NCBI GenBank assembly: GCA_004556565.1
Contig: SFGN01000017.1
Location: 1-45,840 of the forward strand
Direction of reading: 5' to 3'
Length of the DNA stretch: 45,840 bases
Source of the DNA: Lachnospiraceae bacterium
GTDB taxonomy: Bacteria; Bacillota_A; Clostridia; Lachnospirales; Lachnospiraceae
The position numbers and the translations under genes are program-made. Position 1 is the first letter of the stretch. Each line of letters opens with the position of its first letter. Under the pieces are notes generated by a model. That model made no database searches. It was given only the letters and a program-made list of their open reading frames with translations, and was not told the DNA's origin. Below are positions 24,874 through 33,543 of this stretch, one piece after another.

Positions 24874-27800
24874 ATGAAACAAATTAAAAAACCGGAGCAG
24901 ATTATAAACCGGATACTAAGTCTGCTCCTGGCATTAGTGCTTACTCTATCGGTGGCAGTCCCGGCTTCTGCGGCAGATACGGAGAATTCTCTCACCAATC
25001 TTGCACCGGGAAAAACAGTTACGGTATCCGGTACCTCAGATGGAGACATGAATAATGTTAATGACGGCAGTACTGCTACAAAATGGGACAGTAATTTTAT
25101 TGAAAAAGGAACCAATAATGTAGGTCAGACTTCATGGCTTTGCATTGATCTCGGCGGAACATTTGAAATCTCACAAGTAGTTGTAAGCTATTTTAATAAG
25201 ATTTATCCGACAAGCTACATACTCCAGATTTCCGATGACGAAACTGAATGGACGGATGTTAAATCGCTTACAAACGATGATAATGGAGCTACTTATCCGG
25301 TAGATACTATTGATCTTGATACTCCGGTGACCGGACGTTATGTAAGGCTTTATTTTAATACTTTGAATACAGCGGCAGCCGGAAATGGCGTGGGAGTCAC
25401 TGAAATTGAAATCTACGGAAAAGAAAAAACGGAAGAAACAGATACTCCGGATACTTCAGATGATACGAACGCATATGCAATTTATCCGATTCCCCAGAGT
25501 ATTACATATGATAACTCTGATTTCAAATTAAAATCAAGCGTTACGATTGTTGCAGAGAGCGGTATTGACGAATATACGATTGCATATTTAAAAGAAGTCC
25601 TTGATACATATGACGTCTCATATACGATGGCAGATTCCGCAGATCCGGCAACAACCAATATCCTTCTTGGGGTTGACGGATCAGATGGTGTGGCAGACTC
25701 TTACGTTAATAGTAATATTACGGTCAGCGATACCGGATTGTATGAAAAACCGGATGCTTATATGCTGGATGCATCTGAAAATTATATTGTAATTGAAGGA
25801 AAAGATACCGATAGTGTATATTGTGGTGTTGCAACTTTAAAAATGATGTTCTCATCATTTGCAGGCAAAAAATTCCTTGATGCCCATATTGAGGATTACG
25901 CTTGTGTTGAGACGAGAGGTTATATCGAAGGTTTTTATGGATCTTGGAATTTTACTCAGCGTGAAGATTTGATGAGATTTGCCAGAGACTATAAAATGAA
26001 CAGCTATATTTATGCGGCAAAAGGAGATGCTTATCACACAAGCAAATGGGCGGAGCTTTATCCGGACGATATGATCGCGGAATTTGAAAATCTGGTTAAA
26101 GTCGGAAAAGAAACGAAAGTGACATTTGGATGGTCAATTCACCTCGGTTCTTTCTTCAGCGGACTTGATCTGACTAATACGACAGATTATGAAGCAAGGT
26201 ATGCAAAATTAACTGCTAAGCTTGATCAGCTTTATGACATAGGTGTACGTAAATTTGATGTGTTGAATGATGATTTCGGCGGCGGTGATAATGCGACAGT
26301 CGTAACTGTACTGAACCGTCTGAATAAATATTTGAAAGACAAAGGCTGTGAGCAAATGTCTTATTGCCCGCAGGGGTATAATCAGGCATGGTCCGGCGAC
26401 GGTTCAGAATTGGCAGCCCTCCAGAATCTGGATTCTGATATCAATATTTACTGGACTGGAGCAGATGTAAATTCACCGGTCACTCAGGAAACCGTAAACT
26501 TCCTGACAGAGAAAACAAATCACAAACCGGATTACTGGCTGAATTATCCGGTAAATGAGCATGCAAGTTCAGGAATCTTCCTTGGCGATATCACATATTA
26601 TGCAAGAGATAATGTAACCGGGCTGGCTGGATTCCACTCCAATCCATGCCGTTTTGCATATGCTAACGAAGTGGCCCTGTATCAGTTAGCAGCACTTGTA
26701 TGGAACAACAATAATTATTCTGAGCATGCTCAGGAAATCTGGGAGAGTGCATTTAACTATCTGCAGCCGGAAGTTAAAGATTCTTACCTTACTATAGCAA
26801 GAAATGTTTCCAATGCTCCGAACTCAAGCCGAGTTCCGGGATTTAATGAATCAGAATACTTAAAAGAAAAACTGGAGATTGTACAGAATGTTTTGGAAAA
26901 TGGTGGTTCTGTTAAAGAAAGTACAGAAGCACAGGAGGTTCTTGCTGAATTCCGTAATATACTTGCTGCAATAGCTGATTTCCGCGAGAACTGTGCAAAT
27001 CAGAATTTGGTGTCAGAACTTGACCCGTGGCTGAAGTCTCTGAGTGATCTTGCAAATGCAGGCATTGATGCACTGGAGAGTATGATTGCACTTGAGGAAG
27101 GAAATGCTTCTTCAGGATGGGAAAAACTGAGCAGTGCAGGCAAATATTATGATTCTATGTATACATATCCAACGGTGGAAGGAGTTACAACTGTTGCCAA
27201 AGCAGGCAGCAAACGTCTTGCTCCGTTTGTGGCAACAGTTATCAATGCTGCTAAAAATACATTAACTCCTCTGCTTAACCCGTCTGACGACACAGTATCA
27301 CCGGTATTATATGCACGGATCGGCGGTGCAGACAAGACAGTTGATACAAACACGGTTAAAATGTATGACAGCAATGAAGATACTTATGTATCCTGGCAGA
27401 TCGTTCAGCAGCAGGGAGACTATTACGGTCTTGATCTGGGAAGAGTCATTACTGTAACAGATATTTCGATTATCCAGGGTAAAACGGATGATGACCATGA
27501 TATCTTCCATGATGCGGTTCTCCAGTGTTCTGTTGACAAGAATACATGGACAGACATAGATGCCACGGTTGACAGTACGGGTACGCATATTACTGCAGAC
27601 GGGCTGGATGTCAAAGCAAGATATGTAAGATATTATCTGAATACGACGGGATATAACGGAAAACCTGATTACTGGACATTTGTCAGGGAATTTACCGTAA
27701 ACAAAAAAGTAGAAGAACATGACAGGATTTATACGAATGTTGAGAGCCTGAAGCAGACTCCGCTTACCTGGGAAGGAACAGAAGTAAGTGTCAGGGATTT

Positions 27801-30378
27801 GAACAGCCTTACTCTGAAATCAAATGAATATGTCGGTATTAAACTTGAAACACCGGAAATGGTAACTTCAATCAGCAAAGATTTAAGCAATGCCGAAGGA
27901 CTTGCTTTACAGTATTCATATAATGGCCAGGATTGGAATTCGTCAGATGATTTACAGGATCAGGCAGCCGTGAAATACCTTCGCCTGATTAATAATTCCG
28001 GTGCACCTGTCCAGATGAATCTGAATAAAATAGGAATGAACATCCGATATCTGAAAGCAGAGCCTACATTCCTCACTTCAACTGTTACTAACGGAATCAG
28101 TGAAGGAAGTTACGAAAATCTGTTTGACGGTGATCTGTCAAGCTATATTTTGACCGGAAGCAGCCAGACACAGGATACTTATATAACTTTTGACTTAGGC
28201 AAAATGGTGGAAATCCATGATCTGACTGCAATAACAACTGACGGTGCAGAACGTTTCTATAATGCAAAGATTCAGATTTCCCAGGATAACGGCAGTTGGA
28301 CAGATGTTGCAGTTGTAGAAAATGACAGCTCTGTTTTTGAAGTTCCATACCGTTATGTTCGTGGAAACGGAAACGGTGCTGCAGCAAGATACCTCCGTAT
28401 TTATTTCACGGGAAGCAATAGTAATAAACTTAAGCTTAATGAAATTGTATTAAACAGCGGTGTTGAAGGCGCTACAGATGCAGATACAATTGTGAGCAGT
28501 ATCAGCGGTAATCTGAATGCAGTGATTGATAATGATATTGTGACATTGCTTGCAGCAGACGTGAAAGCAGGAGATTATCTGGAATATCGGATCAGTGACA
28601 ACACAAACGTTTCTCAGGTTTCAGTATTGCAGGGGGAGGCAGGAACCGGAAAGCTTTATGCTGTTAATGCTTCAGGACACAAGGTTTTAGTGGGCACATT
28701 AGACCAGAGTGTATGCGTATTTGACACTACAGGTATTGCTCCGATAACTGCGGTACGTATTGAATGGGAGGCTGAAGGAACGGCTGCTATTCATGAACTC
28801 AGTGTCAGTGCAGGCAGTGATGTTTCTGATGATATCGGGGAATATGTAGATCCGATTATCATTTCCAGCGGCGAAAAACCGATTATTAATCTTGCACCGG
28901 GTAAGACCGTTACAGTATCCGGTACAAGTGATGGTAACAAGGATAACGTTAATGACGGAAGCACTGATACAAAATGGGATAGTAACTTTATCGAAAAAGG
29001 AACTAATAATGTAGGTCAGACGGCATGGCTTTGCATTGAACTTGGCGGAACATTTGAAATATCACAAGTAGTTGTACGATATTTTAACAAGATTTATCCG
29101 ACAAGCTATATACTCCAGATTTCCGATAACGGAACTGAATGGACAGATGTAAAGTCACTTTCAAACGATGACAATGGAGCTACATATCCGGTAAATACTA
29201 TTGATCTTGATACGCCGGTAATCGGACGTTATGTAAGACTTTATTTTGAAACCTTAAATACAGCAGCAGCCGGCAATGGTGTGGGAGTTACTGAATTTGA
29301 GATTTACGGAAGAGAAGCAACAGAAGTGCCGGTTGATCCAGAACCGACAGAGCCGGATAAATCTGCACTTGCAGCAAAGATTCAGGAAGCGGCAGCATAT
29401 GAAGGTAAATCCGACCTTTATACAGAAACTTCATATGCATCATTTACTAAAGCTCTTGCGGATGCAAAAACTGTAAATGATGATGAAGATGCAACAGAAA
29501 GCCAGATAGCGGATGCACTGAAGGCACTTACTGATGCTGTTTCAGGACTTGAGCCAAAACAGGTTGATCCAGAACCGACAGAGCCGGATAAGAGCCAGCT
29601 GGAAGTTAAGATAAAGGAAGCTGAGAATAAAGTAGTAGATAAAGATCTCTATACAGAAGAATCTTACGCAGCTTTTGAAAAAGCACTTGCTGATGCAAAA
29701 AACGTCCTTGAAAATTCACAGGCAACAGAAGAAGAAATTGCAGCTGCAGAGGATGAATTGTCGAAAGCATTGGAAGGTTTAACCAAAAAACCTACAGATC
29801 CTGTAGAAATTAAGCTTCCGTATGAGGATGTTGAGAAAGGCAGAGACTGGTTCTACGATTATGTATATGATGTATATGTTAAAGAACTGATGACAGGACT
29901 TAAAGAAACAATCTTCGGACCGGGAGAAAATCTGGCAAGGGCTCAGTTCGCAGTTATCCTTTATCGAATGGAAGGTACTCCGACGATTGAATATACAAAT
30001 AAGTTCCCGGATGTGGAAAAGGATGTCTGGTATACGAATGCAATTCTCTGGGCAGCGGAAAACGGTATTGTAACCGGGTATTCGGATACAGGTAAATTCG
30101 GACCGGCGGATTATATCACCCGTGAGCAGATGGCAACAATGATGTACAGATATGCGAAATATAAACAGCTTGATACCACAAAGTCAAATGAGCTGGATAG
30201 TTTCCCGGATGGAAAGAATGTTCAGGAATTTGCGGTTGACGGAATGAAGTGGTGTACAGCGGAAGGCATCATCACTGGAAAGGTGCAGGAGGGCAAGCCA
30301 AATACTCTTGAACCTCAGGGAAAAACATCCCGTGCAGAATGTGCAACAATAATCAGCAGATATACAAATCTGGAATAG
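24874..30378 (+). CDS. Secreted multi-domain GH84 beta-N-acetylglucosaminidase with CBM32, FIVAR and SLH domains
   Basis: GH84 enzymes remove N-acetylglucosamine from glycans, including mucin, by substrate-assisted catalysis. A signal peptide ends near ASAA (residue 34). Then come a discoidin/CBM32-like domain (42-182), a GH20b-like N-domain (about 202-340) and the GH84 barrel from ETRGYIEGFYG (346), with the catalytic Asp pair D466-D467 in LNDDFGGG. Next are a helical region, two further CBM32-like modules (about 808-943 and 1066-1194), a fourth discoidin module (1338-1480) nearly repeating the first, two FIVAR units (about 1495-1561, 1572-1637) and three SLH repeats to the C-terminus. It is therefore exported and wall-bound. 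An alternative ATG at 24841 also has a ribosome site; 24874 with AAGGTGG gives a standard signal peptide. Confidence 0.92.
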   Translation: MKQIKKPEQIINRILSLLLALVLTLSVAVPASAADTENSLTNLAPGKTVTVSGTSDGDMNNVNDGSTATKWDSNFIEKGTNNVGQTSWLCIDLGGTFEISQVVVSYFNKIYPTSYILQISDDETEWTDVKSLTNDDNGATYPVDTIDLDTPVTGRYVRLYFNTLNTAAAGNGVGVTEIEIYGKEKTEETDTPDTSDDTNAYAIYPIPQSITYDNSDFKLKSSVTIVAESGIDEYTIAYLKEVLDTYDVSYTMADSADPATTNILLGVDGSDGVADSYVNSNITVSDTGLYEKPDAYMLDASENYIVIEGKDTDSVYCGVATLKMMFSSFAGKKFLDAHIEDYACVETRGYIEGFYGSWNFTQREDLMRFARDYKMNSYIYAAKGDAYHTSKWAELYPDDMIAEFENLVKVGKETKVTFGWSIHLGSFFSGLDLTNTTDYEARYAKLTAKLDQLYDIGVRKFDVLNDDFGGGDNATVVTVLNRLNKYLKDKGCEQMSYCPQGYNQAWSGDGSELAALQNLDSDINIYWTGADVNSPVTQETVNFLTEKTNHKPDYWLNYPVNEHASSGIFLGDITYYARDNVTGLAGFHSNPCRFAYANEVALYQLAALVWNNNNYSEHAQEIWESAFNYLQPEVKDSYLTIARNVSNAPNSSRVPGFNESEYLKEKLEIVQNVLENGGSVKESTEAQEVLAEFRNILAAIADFRENCANQNLVSELDPWLKSLSDLANAGIDALESMIALEEGNASSGWEKLSSAGKYYDSMYTYPTVEGVTTVAKAGSKRLAPFVATVINAAKNTLTPLLNPSDDTVSPVLYARIGGADKTVDTNTVKMYDSNEDTYVSWQIVQQQGDYYGLDLGRVITVTDISIIQGKTDDDHDIFHDAVLQCSVDKNTWTDIDATVDSTGTHITADGLDVKARYVRYYLNTTGYNGKPDYWTFVREFTVNKKVEEHDRIYTNVESLKQTPLTWEGTEVSVRDLNSLTLKSNEYVGIKLETPEMVTSISKDLSNAEGLALQYSYNGQDWNSSDDLQDQAAVKYLRLINNSGAPVQMNLNKIGMNIRYLKAEPTFLTSTVTNGISEGSYENLFDGDLSSYILTGSSQTQDTYITFDLGKMVEIHDLTAITTDGAERFYNAKIQISQDNGSWTDVAVVENDSSVFEVPYRYVRGNGNGAAARYLRIYFTGSNSNKLKLNEIVLNSGVEGATDADTIVSSISGNLNAVIDNDIVTLLAADVKAGDYLEYRISDNTNVSQVSVLQGEAGTGKLYAVNASGHKVLVGTLDQSVCVFDTTGIAPITAVRIEWEAEGTAAIHELSVSAGSDVSDDIGEYVDPIIISSGEKPIINLAPGKTVTVSGTSDGNKDNVNDGSTDTKWDSNFIEKGTNNVGQTAWLCIELGGTFEISQVVVRYFNKIYPTSYILQISDNGTEWTDVKSLSNDDNGATYPVNTIDLDTPVIGRYVRLYFETLNTAAAGNGVGVTEFEIYGREATEVPVDPEPTEPDKSALAAKIQEAAAYEGKSDLYTETSYASFTKALADAKTVNDDEDATESQIADALKALTDAVSGLEPKQVDPEPTEPDKSQLEVKIKEAENKVVDKDLYTEESYAAFEKALADAKNVLENSQATEEEIAAAEDELSKALEGLTKKPTDPVEIKLPYEDVEKGRDWFYDYVYDVYVKELMTGLKETIFGPGENLARAQFAVILYRMEGTPTIEYTNKFPDVEKDVWYTNAILWAAENGIVTGYSDTGKFGPADYITREQMATMMYRYAKYKQLDTTKSNELDSFPDGKNVQEFAVDGMKWCTAEGIITGKVQEGKPNTLEPQGKTSRAECATIISRYTNLE
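24997..25416 (+). repeat. Internal duplication, copy 1 (discoidin module)
   Basis: This encodes NLAPGKTVTVSGTSDG through to the IYG end of the module. It is closely matched by the copy at 28885-29311, with long runs of identical residues such as TKWDSNFIEKGTNNVGQT. Confidence 0.85.
28885..29311 (+). repeat. Internal duplication, copy 2 (discoidin module)
   Basis: Second copy of the 24997-25416 module. It differs mainly at silent positions and a few residues, such as IELGG for IDLGG and VRYFNK for VSYFNK. A shorter linker repeat (VDPEPTEPDKS) follows at 29332 and again at 29562, ahead of each FIVAR unit. Confidence 0.85.
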
Positions 30379-30424
30379 GATTTTTACTTGCTAAAGATTC
30401 TATACTCTGAGAATATGGCAAAAA

Positions 30425-30503
30425 ATACGGGGGACAGGATTATGGCCCGTCCCCCGTATAAAAACCAGGCGTCAATTCATATTTTGAATTGCGCTTGGTT
30501 TTT
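30425..30503. terminator. Two stacked terminator-like hairpins between convergent genes
   Basis: The first is a perfect 11-bp stem, ATACGGGGGAC (30425-30435) with GTCCCCCGTAT (30449-30459). The second, at 30460-30503, pairs AAAAACCAGGCGTCAATTCA imperfectly with TTGAATTGCGCTTGGTTTTT. The second has A/T flanks on both strands and overlaps the stop codon of the - strand TtcA-like gene. Confidence 0.75.
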
Positions 30504-31239
30504 AATTTCTCCTGTCCGGCTGTTTTGGCGGCCAGCCGCTGATGTTTCCAGTCAGTATCGCGTGGAACATTCTGTCTTTTACTCCGTGATGCTCATTTTC
30601 CAGTTTTGTCAGAAGTTCTTTTGCATACTGTCTTTTTGTATATCCGTCCACAGGACACTTTGCTTTTACGACAGGTAATTGATATTTGTTGCGGAAACCG
30701 ATCACATCGGCTTCACTAACATACATCATCGGGCGGATGACAGTAAGTCCCGTCCGGTCAAGATATGATTTAGGTGAAAAAGAATAAAAACGACCCTCAA
30801 ATATTAGGGAAAGAATCATGGTTTCTATGATATCATCTTTATGATGTGCGTATGCAACTTTATTACATCCCATTTCTTTGACCGCATCATTCAGAGCTCC
30901 CTTTCTCATTTTCGCACAAAGTGAGCACGGGTTAGATTCTTTTCTTATATTAAACAGAATCTCATAAATGTCTGACTTTATAACTTTGTAAGGAACACCC
31001 AGTTCCGCACACAAGGCCTCTATTTGGCTCAAATCGAGGTTTTTAAATCCCAGGTCTACAGTTATTGCACTCAATTCAAAATGCTTAGGATAAAAGCGTT
31101 TAAGACCGCTCAAGGCATAAAGCAGAGTCAGGCTGTCTTTCCCTCCGGAAATACCGACCGCAATATGGTCGCCTTCCTGTATCATATCGTAATCATCAAC
31201 TGCTTTTCTTGTAAAACTCAATAATCTTTGTAACTGCAT
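30502..31239 (-). CDS. TtcA-like tRNA thiolation protein (PP-loop ATPase)
   Basis: This adenine-nucleotide alpha-hydrolase of the TtcA/TilS-like group is predicted to activate and thiolate a tRNA base. The PP-loop SGGKDSLTLLYAL lies near residue 30. The Cys pair in NPCSLCAKMRKG would hold an iron-sulphur cluster or carry sulphur. AYAHHKDDIIETMILSL is the conserved downstream block. The ATG at 31239 is chosen because GGAGG precedes it by eight bases; the ATG at 31254 begins inside that ribosome site. Length from there is 245 residues. The exact base modified is not proven for Firmicute members. Confidence 0.85.
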   Translation of the reverse strand: MQLQRLLSFTRKAVDDYDMIQEGDHIAVGISGGKDSLTLLYALSGLKRFYPKHFELSAITVDLGFKNLDLSQIEALCAELGVPYKVIKSDIYEILFNIRKESNPCSLCAKMRKGALNDAVKEMGCNKVAYAHHKDDIIETMILSLIFEGRFYSFSPKSYLDRTGLTVIRPMMYVSEADVIGFRNKYQLPVVKAKCPVDGYTKRQYAKELLTKLENEHHGVKDRMFHAILTGNISGWPPKQPDRRN

Positions 31240-31331
31240 AAAATAATCCTCCATTGCTGACCTGTCTTATTATACTTGCATTCCAAAGGATTTTCAACAT
31301 GGATTTTCCGAGTGTTATACCTGAATGTATT

Positions 31332-32396
31332 TTATGGTTCCCGTAATTTAACCGCTCCTGCCGCCTGCCTCCGACGATTTTCATCAATCGCCGCATAATG
31401 CTTTTTCGTAGTATTCACATCCTTATGTCCCAGAACATCTGCTACAAGGTAAATATCGCCGGTTTCTTTATATAAAGCTGTACCGTAAGTACTGCGGAGC
31501 TTATGCGGCGTAATTTTTTTGTTAGGCGTGATTTCCCGGGCGTATTTCTTGACCATATTTTCAACAGCCTGTACACCGATCCGCTTTCTTTGAGTTGAAA
31601 GAAAAAGCGCATTTTCATGGCCGGGCAGGGGAGTGACAGCTTTTCTTGTTGTGTAAATATAGGTTTTCAGAGCATTCTCGACTTCTTCCCCGAAATAAAC
31701 AACCATTTCATTCCCGCCTTTTCTGGTGACTTTTACTCCGTTATTTTTAAAATCCACATCCTGAATGTCAAGTCCGACACATTCTGAAACACGGATGCCG
31801 GTGCCTAACAATAATGTGAGGATTGCAAGGTCACGGTTTTTATTCTTTTCATAATAAACTTTACGCTGTCCGGTAAGGGTATCGCCTCCATGTTCTACAT
31901 AATCCAGCAAAGTTGCCACTTCATCTGTATCAAGACGGATGATCGCCTTATCATGTATCTTTGGCATATCGACAAATAAAGTCGGATTTTTTGAGATCAT
32001 CTGATGTTTATAATAGTAACCATAAAAGCTTCTCAATGCAGACATTTTTCTGAAAAGTCCTTTTTCTGTATTAGTGATCTGTTTTTCTTCAGAATTTGTA
32101 TAGACTTTCAGATATTCCTGATATTCCTCAATATCGACAGGTTCAAGACGTTCCAGATCCTGAACAGTAAACAGGTCTATGGTATAATGCCTGTACAGCG
32201 GATTATTCTCAATTAAAAAATGAAAAAATACCCGTATGTCATATGCATAAGATATTCTGGTCTTTGCAGATGTTTTCGGCTCGATCGCGCGGAAATAATC
32301 TTTGGCAAAAGGCGGTAAAGTTTTTAATATTTCCCGCAGCCTTAGTGTGTTGTCAATATAAAGCTGTTCATGATATGTTTTTCTTTCGGCATCCAT
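31332..32396 (-). CDS. Tyrosine recombinase (XerC/D-like)
   Basis: This 354-residue site-specific recombinase has an N-terminal SAM-like core-binding domain (TSAKTRISYAYDIRVFFHFL) and a catalytic domain. The catalytic residues are visible: Arg in GTGIRVSE, Lys in VTRKGGNE, His-x-x-Arg in TPHKLRSTYG, His in VLGHKDVN and the nucleophile Tyr in KKHYAAID. There is no excisionase, att site or phage gene next to it, and the neighbours are housekeeping, so a chromosomal Xer-type or lineage-specific integrase role is more likely than a mobile element. AAGGAG precedes the ATG, and a strong promoter is seen upstream. Confidence 0.88.
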   Translation of the reverse strand: MDAERKTYHEQLYIDNTLRLREILKTLPPFAKDYFRAIEPKTSAKTRISYAYDIRVFFHFLIENNPLYRHYTIDLFTVQDLERLEPVDIEEYQEYLKVYTNSEEKQITNTEKGLFRKMSALRSFYGYYYKHQMISKNPTLFVDMPKIHDKAIIRLDTDEVATLLDYVEHGGDTLTGQRKVYYEKNKNRDLAILTLLLGTGIRVSECVGLDIQDVDFKNNGVKVTRKGGNEMVVYFGEEVENALKTYIYTTRKAVTPLPGHENALFLSTQRKRIGVQAVENMVKKYAREITPNKKITPHKLRSTYGTALYKETGDIYLVADVLGHKDVNTTKKHYAAIDENRRRQAAGAVKLREP

Positions 32397-32459
32397 GAAA
32401 AAACTCTCCTTAAGTTTTGAAATATGTATAATTCCTTACAAAAACTACCCATTAACGTA

Positions 32460-32488
32460 AGTATAACACTTTCTGAAATATTTGTCTA
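32460..32488 (-). promoter_or_regulatory. Promoter for the tyrosine recombinase gene
   Basis: On the - strand, TAGACA (32488-32483), a 17-base spacer and TATACT (32465-32460), with TGT before it giving an extended -10. Confidence 0.65.
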
Positions 32489-32818
32489 TATCTATTGGAA
32501 AAATTAGGATTTGTCGTATAGATATATTTGACCTATGGCATCTTTTGGAACAATGCACAAAACTGAACTTTTATCAGATCACTATGCTTTCTATTTGATT
32601 GTTCACGGAACATAGTGAAAGCCGTACATCATCTATACAGCAAAATTTTATAAAAATTGGCGGACAGTTCTATTGTTTAGGGAGAATGAATAGAACGTCC
32701 GCCATGGGTGAGTTTATATATCAAACGAAAAGTATCTTTCGTTGATATCATGATAATAAAGTCCTGAGCCCGAAGCAGTGATTTTTGCTGTCAGTTTTGA
32801 CTGTAACATGTGTAATGT
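32489..32818. other. Non-coding stretch between recombinase promoter and LysM gene
   Basis: No convincing gene is seen. It holds an 8-bp inverted repeat (TCACTATG at 32579-32586, CATAGTGA at 32611-32618), the terminator at 32659-32703, and a looser palindrome (ATATCAAACGAAAAG / CTTTCGTTGATAT) at 32718-32748. The last may be a 3' UTR structure of the LysM transcript. Confidence 0.5.
32659..32703 (-). terminator. Terminator downstream of the LysM gene
   Basis: On the - strand GGCGGAC and GTTCTATT pair with AATAGAAC and GTCCGCC, with a single bulged base, and the stem is followed by AATTTTTATAAAATTTT. Confidence 0.65.
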
Positions 32819-33238
32819 TTATTCGATTGTATCGGCATTATATGCGACAATAAGTTTATCGCCGTAATAAATACGGCTGCTTTTCAAATGGTTCAGTTCT
32901 TTCAGGTATTGTACATATTCATCTGTTGATTCACAGATATTTGTCTTATATTCTTCCGCAATGCTCCAGAGGGAATCTCCGGTTTCTATAGTGATATTTT
33001 TGTAAAAAATAGTTTTCTCTGTTTCCTTTGCCTGAATCTCATCCGGAGTTGATAAAATACTGCCAAAGATTGCCAGGCTGCCGGTAAATAAAACAGCAGA
33101 CATCAATGCGGTTAAAAATACTCGAAAAGCACGGGATTTCCTTGAATTTTTGTGTCTGCTGCGATGTGCCATGCATGCTCTTCCGGTGTATTCCTTTTCA
33201 GTATAATTTCCGTTGTTATATTTCTTATTAACCCTCAT
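32819..33238 (-). CDS. LysM-domain membrane protein, YneA-like candidate SOS division inhibitor
   Basis: The 139-residue product has a basic cytoplasmic N-terminus of about 37 residues, one membrane helix (FLTALMSAVLFTGSLAIFGSIL) and a C-terminal LysM domain (ITIETGDSLWSIAEEYKTN through SSRIYYGDKLIV). This membrane-anchor-plus-LysM build and its position divergent from lexA match YneA, the Bacillus SOS-induced division suppressor. Sequence similarity to YneA outside the LysM was not testable here. The ATG follows CGGAGG. SOS-box-like sites overlap its promoter. A general wall-binding protein is the alternative reading. Confidence 0.75.
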   Translation of the reverse strand: MRVNKKYNNGNYTEKEYTGRACMAHRSRHKNSRKSRAFRVFLTALMSAVLFTGSLAIFGSILSTPDEIQAKETEKTIFYKNITIETGDSLWSIAEEYKTNICESTDEYVQYLKELNHLKSSRIYYGDKLIVAYNADTIE

Positions 33239-33290
33239 TATCTCATCCTCCGTATAATATCCTCAATAATTTACATCAATAACCGAATCA

Positions 33291-33304
33291 CGAACAGCTG
33301 TTCT
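33291..33304. promoter_or_regulatory. LexA (SOS) box 1
   Basis: CGAACAGCTGTTCT contains the perfect palindrome GAACAGCTGTTC, close to the Gram-positive LexA consensus CGAACnnnnGTTCG. It lies just downstream of the inferred transcript start of the LysM gene. Confidence 0.75.
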
Positions 33305-33316
33305 GCCTATGAATAC

Positions 33317-33345
33317 AGTATATATCACGAACAAACGTTTGTCAA
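33317..33345 (-). promoter_or_regulatory. Near-consensus promoter for the LysM gene
   Basis: On the - strand, TTGACA (33345-33340), a 17-base spacer and TATACT (33322-33317). The spacer and part of the -35 are covered by SOS box 2, so LexA bound there would block it. Confidence 0.8.
33328..33341. promoter_or_regulatory. LexA (SOS) box 2
   Basis: CGAACAAACGTTTG fits the CGAAC-RNRY-GTTYG pattern of Gram-positive LexA sites and overlaps the LysM gene promoter. Confidence 0.8.
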
Positions 33346-33364
33346 TAGCTTTCAACGAAAAAAT

Positions 33365-33391
33365 CGAACATATTTTCGCAACAAATGTTTG
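33365..33391. promoter_or_regulatory. Two weaker LexA-box-like sites near the lexA promoter
   Basis: CGAACATATTTTCG (33365-33378, one mismatch in the right half) is followed at once by GCAACAAATGTTTG (33378-33391, imperfect left half). The second touches the predicted lexA -35, consistent with autoregulation. Confidence 0.55.
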
Positions 33392-33417
33392 CTTTTTTCG
33401 ATATTTTGTGCTATGAT
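33389..33417 (+). promoter_or_regulatory. Promoter for lexA
   Basis: TTGCTT (33389-33394), a 17-base spacer and TATGAT (33412-33417). An alternative -10, TATAAT at 33421-33426, has no good -35. The leader of about 120 bases to the lexA ATG is A/T rich with no clear structure. Confidence 0.5.
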
Positions 33418-33543
33418 TTGTATAATCAATGAATCCAGAGGGCTACTGAGCTATTTTGATGGACTTTTTGCTTTGTTTAACTTTGATATTTTTATTTGGT
33501 TGTTTTGGTCATAATTTTATTATTACTACGAGGAGGTTTTTAC

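Noticed and set aside
30388..30678. Small + strand ORF after the GH84 gene
   Set aside because: It runs through terminator hairpins and antisense to the TtcA-like gene, with no ribosome site.
31332..32396. Tyrosine recombinase as a prophage or integrative element integrase
   Set aside because: No phage, conjugation, excisionase, tRNA or att-like repeats are nearby; the neighbours are housekeeping genes on both sides.
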